From an uncultured Bacillota bacterium (GTDB lineage Bacteria > Bacillota > Clostridia > Lachnospirales > Lachnospiraceae): a stretch of DNA of 13,224 nt. The notes beneath the pieces are model-generated. The model searched no databases and was not told the DNA's origin. It saw only the letters and a list, made by a program, of their open reading frames with translations. The stretch spans positions 1 to 13,224 of the forward strand of contig CATWQE010000071.1 of the NCBI GenBank assembly GCA_958352855.1, given 5' to 3'. The position numbers and the translations under genes are program-made. Within the stretch, counting starts at the first letter, position 1; each line of letters begins with the position of its first letter. Positions 5,429 through 10,984 of this stretch are shown one piece after another.

Positions 5429-6511
5429 ATGAACCGCAAGAAGGTTACTTCTACAGATGTGGCAAGAAAAGCAGGTGTTTCGCAATCCACCGTATCTATG
5501 ATTTTGAATAAAAAATATAATGTTTCGTTTTCCAGGGAAACTGTGGAACGGGTGGAATGTGCCGCTAAAGAGCTTGGATATGAAAATGAAAAAAGACATT
5601 CTAAAACGAGAATCTCCATGAGGGGAACAATCTTTGTGATTTGTCCGAATCTGACCAATCCTTATTACTTTTCTCTGCTTCAGGGAATCGAAAAAACAGC
5701 ACAGAAAAATAAGTACGATGTTTTTCTTTGTAATACAAGAAGAAACTATCAGACAGAAGAAAAGTACCTGAGAAAAATTGAAAAATTAAATCCCTCTGGA
5801 ATTATTTATACCTGTTCTCCCAGTTTTCCGGAAATTGTCCAGAAGCTGTCAGAAAAAATTCCAGTGGTACATATCGGAGAAAAAAATGCTGTCCAAGGTA
5901 TTGACACTGTGGAGCTGAACAGTGAAAAAATAGGGCGTATGCTTGCTGAATATCTCCTGCGCCTGGGTCACAAAAGAGTAGCTTTTTTATCGACGCCTCT
6001 TACCAAAAGGCAATCTGCCAGAAGAGCCAGAATTAAAGGCTTTTGTCAGGCTTTTGAGGAGGCCGGATACGGAGACAGCGTCTATGTAAAAAGCCTTCCC
6101 AAAGAGGCGGATGTTCTTTTTCAGGAAATGGATATGGAATATAAAACAGGTTATGAACTGACCGGAAAAATCCTGTTGGAAGTTCCGGATTTAACTGCCA
6201 TAGTGGGAAGCAATGATATGGTTGCCCTTGGAATACGGGATGCGCTTTTGAACCGGCACTATAAAATTCCAGAGGAGATTTCTGTTTTAGGATGTGATAA
6301 TTTATTAATTTCCGGTATGCAAGGGATTGATTTGACAACAGTAGAGCATTTCACAGGAAAAAAAGGGGAAGATGCCTGTCAAATGCTAATTGAAAAAATA
6401 GAGGAAATGAAACTGAAAAAGGGGAAGCAAACAGGGGAAATGATTCACCACATTGAATATGAACCACGTCTGATTATACGTGGCAGTTCCGGATATCCTA
6501 AAAATTTGTAG
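5429..6511 (+). CDS. LacI-family transcriptional regulator
   Basis: A 360-residue LacI/GalR-type regulator: an N-terminal helix-turn-helix at about 6-25 (VTSTDVARKAGVSQSTVSMIL) and a periplasmic-binding-protein-like effector domain from about 65 to 350 (IFVICPNLTNPYYFSLLQGIE, GIIYTCSP, LGHKRVAFLS, AIVGSNDMVALGIRDAL, ISVLGCDNLLIS, LTTVEHF). The start at 5429 is preceded by AAAGGA with a 10-nt spacer and gives the usual MNRKKVTSTDVA; an upstream in-frame ATG (5393) lies on the promoter -10. The hinge is unusual: after LGY the normal N-x-x-A-R-x-L pattern is replaced by ENEKRHSKTR, so the hinge helix and its intercalating leucine may be absent. The effector is unknown. The next gene, a glycerol-1-phosphate dehydrogenase, is the likeliest target. 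Confidence 0.9.
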   Translation: MNRKKVTSTDVARKAGVSQSTVSMILNKKYNVSFSRETVERVECAAKELGYENEKRHSKTRISMRGTIFVICPNLTNPYYFSLLQGIEKTAQKNKYDVFLCNTRRNYQTEEKYLRKIEKLNPSGIIYTCSPSFPEIVQKLSEKIPVVHIGEKNAVQGIDTVELNSEKIGRMLAEYLLRLGHKRVAFLSTPLTKRQSARRARIKGFCQAFEEAGYGDSVYVKSLPKEADVLFQEMDMEYKTGYELTGKILLEVPDLTAIVGSNDMVALGIRDALLNRHYKIPEEISVLGCDNLLISGMQGIDLTTVEHFTGKKGEDACQMLIEKIEEMKLKKGKQTGEMIHHIEYEPRLIIRGSSGYPKNL

Positions 6512-6571
6512 TATCGTAATTAATAATTTAAAATATTAATAATACAATCCATCAATAATTTGAACACCTGT

Positions 6572-6600
6572 TTGACGAAGCTTATATTCCATGTTATGGT
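6572..6600 (+). promoter_or_regulatory. Promoter of the glycerol-1-phosphate dehydrogenase gene
   Basis: TTGACG (6572-6577), an exact 17-nt spacer and TATGGT (6595-6600) predict a start near 6607 and a leader of about 43 nt. The upstream DNA (6512-6571) is very AT-rich and includes a 7-bp all-AT inverted repeat (6519-6525 with 6534-6540), which may act as an UP-like element. Confidence 0.65.
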
Positions 6601-6611
6601 TATCTCAAAAA

Positions 6612-6631
6612 TGTAGCTTACGGAAAGTACA
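6612..6631. promoter_or_regulatory. Possible LacI-family operator
   Basis: TGTAGCTTAC and GGAAAGTACA form an imperfect palindrome centred on a CpG: 7 of 10 base pairs of the two halves are symmetric (TGTA..TT.C and its mirror). Length, central CG and position, right after the predicted start and before the ribosome binding site, are those of LacI/GalR operators. Assignment to the adjacent regulator is inferred. Confidence 0.45.
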
Positions 6632-6649
6632 TGGAGGAGTGAAGAGAAT

Positions 6650-7990
6650 ATGGAAAAAATAGACTGGAACAATTATTTGCACAAAAACATTGTGTGTTCC
6701 TGTGGCAAAACACATTTTTGCGATATTGAGGAGATTGTTATTGAGGAGCATGCTATTCAGCGGCTTCCAGGAATTCTGGCAAAACATGCTTATCAGAAGC
6801 TCTGTGTGGTTTGTGATGAAAACACCCAGGAGGCAGCAGGATTCCAGGTATATGAGGAACTTACAAAGGCTGGTTATACTTATAAAAAGATTGTATTCCC
6901 CCGTAAGGAACTAATACCGGATGAAGAAGCGCTGGTGTTTTTGTTTTCTCAGATTCCCAATGATTGCGATTTGGTTCTTGCAGTGGGAAGCGGCACAATA
7001 AATGACCTTTGCAGATATGTCAGTTATAAAATGAAAATAGATTACTACATTGTTGGAACAGCGCCTTCTATGGATGGCTATGCATCCAACGTATCACCTT
7101 TAATTATCCGGCATTTAAAGACTACTTATGAAGCCAGACCGGCAAAAGTGATTCTGGGAGATTTGGATGTAATGGCAAAGGCTCCTGCTCATATGATTGC
7201 TGCGGGCGTAGGGGATATTATCGGAAAGTATGTGTGCCTGGCGGACTGGCAGATGGCACATATCGTCAATGGAGAGTACCTATGTCAGGAGATTATGGAG
7301 CTGGTACGCCAGTCTATACAAAAAGTAGCAGACCATGCCAAGGCTGCCATGCAAAGAGAAAAAGCAGCTATTTCTGCCATTATGGAAGGGCTGGTATTAA
7401 GTGGAATTGCCATGAGCTATATTGGTAATTCCAGACCAGCATCAGGAAGTGAACACCATATGTCTCATTATTGGGAAATGATGTTTCTGCTGGCAGAAAA
7501 AGAGGATCCTCTGCATGGTACGAAAGTTGGTGTGGGCACTGTTTCGGCCCTTCGTTTATATGAAATGCTGAAGGAGAGCCAGGTCTTGCTGGATTCTCTT
7601 CAGACACCTCACTTTCAAAGAGAAGATTGGGAAAAGCAGATTTTGGATGCTTATGGACCGGCTGCCATTGGTGTTTTGAAGTTGGAAGAAGAGATTGGAA
7701 AAAATTCAGATGAAGAAGTTTTAAGAAGACGCAAAACCTTTTTAGAACACCAGGATGAGATTTGGAAGGTAGTGGATGCGCTGCCTTCTTCCAAAGACAT
7801 TCAGAAGCTTTTGGAGTCCATAAATGCACCTTTCTCTCCGGCTCAGCTTCAAGTTCCGAAAGAAGTGTTTCAAAAAGGTATCTTTTTTGCAAAGGACTTA
7901 CGAAATCGTTTTGGACTGCTTCAGATTTTATTTGATTTTGGTTTACAGGAAGCATTTAGCAAAAAATTAATGGACGAATTTTATGTCTGA
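6650..7990 (+). CDS. araM: sn-glycerol-1-phosphate dehydrogenase (AraM/EgsA family)
   Basis: This enzyme family reduces dihydroxyacetone phosphate to sn-glycerol 1-phosphate with NAD(P)H. In Archaea it starts lipid synthesis; the bacterial form AraM of B. subtilis feeds heptaprenylglyceryl phosphate synthesis. Family marks in the 446 residues are the N-terminal CSCGKTHFCDIEEIVIEE (16-33), the nucleotide-binding GSGTIND (113-119), GTAPSMDGYAS (136-146), the probable metal ligand Asp189 in GVGDIIGK, the histidines in SEHHMSHYWEM (267-277) and His289 in DPLHGTKVGVGT. The length is somewhat above the 394 residues of B. subtilis AraM. GGAGGAG (6633-6639) precedes the ATG by 10 nt. No L-arabinose genes are adjacent, so the usual ara operon context is missing. 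The metal (Ni or Zn) cannot be told from sequence. Confidence 0.92.
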   Translation: MEKIDWNNYLHKNIVCSCGKTHFCDIEEIVIEEHAIQRLPGILAKHAYQKLCVVCDENTQEAAGFQVYEELTKAGYTYKKIVFPRKELIPDEEALVFLFSQIPNDCDLVLAVGSGTINDLCRYVSYKMKIDYYIVGTAPSMDGYASNVSPLIIRHLKTTYEARPAKVILGDLDVMAKAPAHMIAAGVGDIIGKYVCLADWQMAHIVNGEYLCQEIMELVRQSIQKVADHAKAAMQREKAAISAIMEGLVLSGIAMSYIGNSRPASGSEHHMSHYWEMMFLLAEKEDPLHGTKVGVGTVSALRLYEMLKESQVLLDSLQTPHFQREDWEKQILDAYGPAAIGVLKLEEEIGKNSDEEVLRRRKTFLEHQDEIWKVVDALPSSKDIQKLLESINAPFSPAQLQVPKEVFQKGIFFAKDLRNRFGLLQILFDFGLQEAFSKKLMDEFYV

Positions 7991-8023
7991 GTTTTCTGGA
8001 GAAGTTTAAAAGTGGATTTTTTC

Positions 8024-8052
8024 TTGTGGAAAGGTTCTGCGTATGATACACT
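8024..8052 (+). promoter_or_regulatory. Weak candidate promoter of the aldose epimerase gene
   Basis: TTGTGG (8024-8029) and TACACT (8047-8052) are 17 nt apart; a TATGAT (8042-8047) also lies here but without a good -35 at the right distance. The 103-nt gap after araM has no terminator, so read-through from araM may supply some or all expression. Confidence 0.3.
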
Positions 8053-8093
8053 AGCTGTAGACAAAAAATCTTTCAAATGGGGGTTATGCTATT

Positions 8094-8987
8094 ATGCACA
8101 CATTAGAAAATGAATACCTGAAAATCAGCGTATGCGAAACAGGCGCAGAGCTTTATCACATTTATGACAAAGAAATGGAAAAAGAAGTGTTATGGTACGG
8201 AGACGAAGCTTATTGGGCAAGACGTTCCCCATTATTGTTTCCAAATGTAGGACGAAACCATGAAAATCATTGTCTTTATCAGGGACAGTATTATGATACG
8301 GTGCAGCATGGTTTTGCCAGAGATGCGGTATTTACCTGTATAGACTCTGGAAAGGATTTTCTTACCTTCCAGCTCTGTGATACAGAAGAAACGAGAAAGT
8401 ACTTTCCCTTTGCTTTTCAGTTACTTGTAACCTATACCTTAAAGGAAAGAAATCTGGAGGTTCGCTGGGAAGTAGAAAATCGAAATCAGGAAACCATGTA
8501 TTTTACCATTGGCGGACATCCGGGCTTTAATGTTCCAATTTTGGAAAATACAAAGCAGACAGATTATAAGCTTCTGTTTCAACGTAAGGAAGCCCTGGAA
8601 TATCTTCTGGTTTACGGAAATACAGGGACCGCAGACAGCAGTACCAAATACCAGCTTCCACTGGAACCCATTGGTGAGTATTATGGCTGTGACATTACAG
8701 AGCATATGTTTGACCAGGATGCATTGATTTTGGACAATAACCAAATTGACTGGGTGGGAATCGGTTATCCAGATGGAACACCTTACATCACCATGGAATG
8801 TGAAGGATTTACTAATTTTGGTATCTGGAGTCTTCCAGGAGCTCCTTATGTATGTCTGGAACCATGGATGGGAAGATGTGATGATTATGGTTTCCAGAAA
8901 GATATTTCTGAAAAACCGGATGTGATTTCTCTGGAAGCAGGGAAAACCTTCTGTAACTCCTACTCTGTAGGAGTACATAAGAAATAA
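8094..8987 (+). CDS. Aldose 1-epimerase family protein, LacX-like
   Basis: The galactose mutarotase-like family interconverts alpha and beta anomers of sugars; the LacX-like branch is common in Firmicutes and its exact substrate is mostly unknown. The 297 residues carry the expected catalytic set: His72 in the QHGFARDAVF motif, His142 in GGHPGFNVP, and Glu256 in CLEPWMGRCDD. The start MHTLENEYLKISVCETGAEL and the motif SPLLFPNVGR (45-54) are typical of this branch. GGGGG (8079-8083) lies 10 nt before the ATG. It follows the dehydrogenase gene and could share control by the LacI-type regulator, but no copy of the candidate operator is seen in front of it. A perfect 8-bp hairpin (8956-8974) lies inside the last codons. 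A long reverse-strand open frame here is a shadow. Confidence 0.88.
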   Translation: MHTLENEYLKISVCETGAELYHIYDKEMEKEVLWYGDEAYWARRSPLLFPNVGRNHENHCLYQGQYYDTVQHGFARDAVFTCIDSGKDFLTFQLCDTEETRKYFPFAFQLLVTYTLKERNLEVRWEVENRNQETMYFTIGGHPGFNVPILENTKQTDYKLLFQRKEALEYLLVYGNTGTADSSTKYQLPLEPIGEYYGCDITEHMFDQDALILDNNQIDWVGIGYPDGTPYITMECEGFTNFGIWSLPGAPYVCLEPWMGRCDDYGFQKDISEKPDVISLEAGKTFCNSYSVGVHKK

Positions 8988-9016
8988 AAAGAATGATAAA
9001 AATAATTTTAAATTAC

Positions 9017-9037
9017 TCTTGACATTCTTTGTCAGGA
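9017..9037. promoter_or_regulatory. Inverted repeat over the trp T-box promoter -35
   Basis: Two 8-bp arms, TCTTGACA (9017-9024) and TGTCAGGA (9030-9037), match at 7 of 8 positions around TTCTT, with a perfect TGACA/TGTCA core. Because the left arm includes the -35, a dimeric repressor could bind here. Part of the symmetry is forced by the TTGACA itself, so this is only a candidate. Confidence 0.3.
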
Positions 9038-9048
9038 TGTGATATAAA
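9019..9048 (+). promoter_or_regulatory. Promoter of the T-box-controlled trpB2 gene
   Basis: A perfect -35 TTGACA (9019-9024), an 18-nt spacer and TATAAA (9043-9048) predict a start near 9055, just ahead of the T-box leader. This is one of the strongest promoters in the window, as expected for a gene mainly controlled later by termination. Confidence 0.78.
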
Positions 9049-9055
9049 CTATTTA

Positions 9056-9350
9056 ACAAGCTAAACCATTGAAGGAGAGTAAGTACCTTTTTCATATGTG
9101 ATACATATAAACGTCTGAATACAGAGAGCTGCTGGTGGTGGGAATGCAGTTTCAGAGAAAAGAGGGAATGGGCTCCTGAGGGCAGACAGAAGTGAGTATG
9201 AATGCCGGAGAAAAAACTTCGTTATCAAATTTAGCATGTGAAGCATGCGATGAGTGGGTACGCAAGTATCAAATTGGGTGGCACCGCAGGAGTTTTTGCT
9301 CTTGTCCCTGAAAACAGTTGTTTTTTAGGGACAAGGGCTTTTTTATTTGA
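9056..9350 (+). ncRNA. T-box riboswitch, tRNA-Trp specific
   Basis: The leader senses uncharged tRNA. Stem I features include AGAGAG followed by the GGTGG...GAA distal-loop pattern (about 9123-9144) and the specifier region GAA-TGG-GCTCCTGAG, in which TGG at 9169-9171 is the tryptophan codon. Small hairpins follow: GCATG/CATGC (9234-9248) and a 5-bp stem capped by a GCAA tetraloop (9257-9270), probably stem III. The conserved T-box AAATTGGGTGGCACCGC lies at 9271-9287; its bulge UGGC (9279-9282) pairs with the acceptor end of a tRNA with discriminator G, which fits bacterial tRNA-Trp. The 5' arm of the terminator is available for the alternative antiterminator fold (GGG with CCC). Edges of stem I are approximate. 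Confidence 0.93.
9298..9346 (+). terminator. T-box regulated intrinsic terminator
   Basis: Arms 9298-9314 and 9322-9338 can form a 17-bp stem (CTTGTCCCT with AGGGACAAG at its core, two G-U pairs), followed by TTTTTTATTT. Forming this stem stops transcription before trpB2; pairing of the T-box with CCC of the 5' arm prevents it when uncharged tRNA-Trp is bound. Confidence 0.92.
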
Positions 9351-9369
9351 TAAGGAACTGTCCCTGAAA
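9304..9369 (+). repeat. Direct repeat of the terminator 5' arm
   Basis: The 11-mer TGTCCCTGAAA occurs in the 5' arm of the terminator (9304-9314) and again 55 bp later (9359-9369), beyond the terminator T tract and before the trpB2 ribosome binding site. The second copy could pair with the terminator 3' arm (9323-9333) through 11 pairs including one G-U. Confidence 0.7.
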
Positions 9370-9397
9370 GTTCAAAAGAAAGAAAGGAGACACAGTT

Positions 9398-10789
9398 ATG
9401 TCAAATCAAAACAAAGAAATTCCTTACAAAATTTATTTAGAAGAAGCAGATCTCCCGAAACAATGGTATAACGTAAGAGCGGATATGAAAAATAAGCCGG
9501 CGCCGCTTTTAAATCCAGATACTCTGCAGCCTATGACCGAAGAAGATTTAAGTGTTGTATTCTGTGAGGAGCTGGTAAAGCAGGAATTGGACAATACAAC
9601 ACCTTACATTGATATTCCGGATGAAATCAGGAATTTTTACAAAATGTATCGTCCGGCGCCTCTGGTACGGGCGTATTGTCTGGAAGAAAAATTACAGACA
9701 CCTGCCAAAATTTACTATAAGTTTGAGGGAAATAATACCAGCGGAAGTCATAAACTAAATTCTGCTATTGCGCAGGCTTATTATGCAAAGAAGCAGGGAT
9801 TAAAGGGTGTTACAACAGAAACCGGAGCAGGACAGTGGGGCACAGCGCTTTCTATGGCATGTTCTTATCTGGGGCTGGATTGTCAGGTTTATATGGTAAA
9901 ATGCTCCTATGAGCAGAAACCCTTCCGTCGGGAAGTTATGAGAACCTATGGAGCAGCCGTTACCCCATCTCCTTCCAATACTACAGAAATCGGAAGAAAA
10001 ATATTGAAGGAGCATCCTGGTACTTCAGGAAGCTTGGGATGCGCTATTTCTGAGGCAGTAGAACGGGCTACACAGCAGGAAGGTTATCGCTATGTACTTG
10101 GAAGCGTATTAAATCAGGTACTTCTGCATCAGACCATCATAGGATTGGAAACGAAAACAGCCTTAGACAAATATGGTATTCAGCCGGATATGATTATTGG
10201 ATGTGCCGGAGGGGGGTCTAATCTGGGCGGTTTAATTTCTCCGTTTATGGGTGAGAAATTAAGAGGAGAAAAAGATTATCAGATTATTGCTGTAGAGCCT
10301 GCGTCCTGTCCAAGCTTTACAAGAGGAAAATTTGTCTATGATTTCTGTGATACCGGAATGGTAACGCCATTGCAGAAAATGTATACCCTGGGAAGTGGAT
10401 TTATCCCTTCTGCCAACCATGCCGGAGGCCTCCGTTATCATGGTATGAGTTCTATTTTATCACAGCTTTACCATGATGGGCTGATGGAAGCACGCTCTGT
10501 AGAACAGACTTCCGTATTTGAAGCAGCGGTACAGTTTGCGCGGGTGGAGGGAATCCTTCCCGCGCCGGAAAGCGCGCATGCAATCAGGGTCGCTATGGAT
10601 GAAGCCTTAAAATGCAAGGAAACAGGTGAGGAAAAAACCATTGTGTTCGGTCTTACAGGAACCGGCTATTTTGATATGTATGCTTATGAAAAATTTAATA
10701 ATGGTCAGATGTCTGATTACATTCCCACAGACGAAGATTTAGCTGCCGGATTTGCAGGAATTCCTAAATTTCCGGGAAATGAAATTTAA
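9398..10789 (+). CDS. trpB: TrpB2-type tryptophan synthase beta chain (stand-alone)
   Basis: A PLP enzyme that joins indole and L-serine to give L-tryptophan. The 463-residue length, the N-terminal extension (about residues 1-85, KIYLEEADLPKQWYNV...) and RPAPLVRAYCLEEKL place it in the TrpB2 (TrpEb_2) branch, distinct from the roughly 400-residue TrpB1 that partners TrpA. The PLP lysine is Lys119 in GNNTSGSHKLNSA, the catalytic glutamate Glu141 in ETGAGQWGTA, and the cofactor phosphate loop GGGSN at 271-275. AAAGGAG (9383-9389) lies 8 nt before the ATG. No trpA or other trp gene adjoins it, and a tRNA-Trp T-box controls it, so salvage of free indole is the likely role (inference). Some TrpB2 enzymes prefer O-phosphoserine, which cannot be excluded here. 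Confidence 0.93.
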   Translation: MSNQNKEIPYKIYLEEADLPKQWYNVRADMKNKPAPLLNPDTLQPMTEEDLSVVFCEELVKQELDNTTPYIDIPDEIRNFYKMYRPAPLVRAYCLEEKLQTPAKIYYKFEGNNTSGSHKLNSAIAQAYYAKKQGLKGVTTETGAGQWGTALSMACSYLGLDCQVYMVKCSYEQKPFRREVMRTYGAAVTPSPSNTTEIGRKILKEHPGTSGSLGCAISEAVERATQQEGYRYVLGSVLNQVLLHQTIIGLETKTALDKYGIQPDMIIGCAGGGSNLGGLISPFMGEKLRGEKDYQIIAVEPASCPSFTRGKFVYDFCDTGMVTPLQKMYTLGSGFIPSANHAGGLRYHGMSSILSQLYHDGLMEARSVEQTSVFEAAVQFARVEGILPAPESAHAIRVAMDEALKCKETGEEKTIVFGLTGTGYFDMYAYEKFNNGQMSDYIPTDEDLAAGFAGIPKFPGNEI

Positions 10790-10807
10790 AATATGACAGA
10801 AGCAGGG

Positions 10808-10867
10808 AGCTGCTGCATGGAACCATATGCTTGATATGTATTTCATGCAACAGCTTCTTGTTTTTTT
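10808..10867 (+). terminator. Intrinsic terminator after trpB2
   Basis: AGCTGCTGCATG (10808-10819) pairs with CATGCAACAGCT (10844-10855) with one mismatch, and the flanking AGAAGC/GCTTCT can add pairs with a bulge. TTCTTG and a run of seven T follow to 10867. It ends the trpB2 transcript just before the helD promoter, whose -35 lies in its T tract. Confidence 0.82.
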
Positions 10868-10886
10868 ACATTCTCTTTGCTATAAT
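10858..10886 (+). promoter_or_regulatory. Extended -10 promoter of the helD-like gene
   Basis: A perfect extended -10, TGCTATAAT (10878-10886), has TTGTTT (10858-10863) 17 nt upstream. The -35 overlaps the T tract of the trpB2 terminator. The start is expected near 10893. Confidence 0.78.
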
Positions 10887-10892
10887 GAAAGA

Positions 10893-10984
10893 CCGCCTGA
10901 AACTGGAAGGTGCCGTTTAGGGATGGGAACGGATGCCTGATTCAGATTTTAAGTGAAAAAATTTGAGAAAAGTGAGGTAAGAAT
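10893..10984 (+). other. Possible structured 5' leader of the helD-like gene
   Basis: The untranslated leader of about 90 nt holds nested complementary segments: CTGAA (10897-10901) with TTCAG (10941-10945), AGG (10908-10910) with CCT (10936-10938), and CCGTT (10913-10917) with AACGG (10928-10932), closing a 10-nt loop TAGGGATGGG. I did not recognise a known riboswitch class. The second half (10946-10975) is A-rich and unstructured, followed by the ribosome binding site GAGGT. Confidence 0.4.

Noticed and set aside
6519..6540. A 7-bp inverted repeat after the LacI-family gene, as a terminator or operator
   Set aside because: The stem is made only of A-T pairs and no T tract follows. It is what AT-rich spacer DNA often shows by chance.
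7380..7955. A 191-codon open frame on the - strand opposite the glycerol-1-phosphate dehydrogenase gene
   Set aside because: No ribosome binding site, promoter or recognisable domain; the coding strand gene is unambiguous.
8956..8974. A perfect 8-bp hairpin at the end of the epimerase gene, as a terminator
   Set aside because: It is inside the coding sequence and is followed by A-rich DNA, not a T tract. It might affect mRNA decay, but nothing supports termination.
8439..9095. A 218-codon open frame on the - strand opposite the epimerase gene
   Set aside because: It has no ribosome binding site, odd low-complexity composition, runs into the T-box promoter and lies opposite a gene with all catalytic residues intact. 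It is a shadow of a real gene.
9071..9200. A non-tryptophan reading of the T-box specifier
   Set aside because: Other triplets near the GAA...CTGAG context are out of the expected register, and only TGG agrees with the UGGC bulge and the tryptophan gene downstream.
9238..9471. A 77-codon open frame across the T-box terminator, as a possible leader peptide
   Set aside because: The region is fully explained by T-box elements, the start lacks a ribosome binding site, and T-box control does not use a leader peptide. It merely stays open into trpB2 in another frame.
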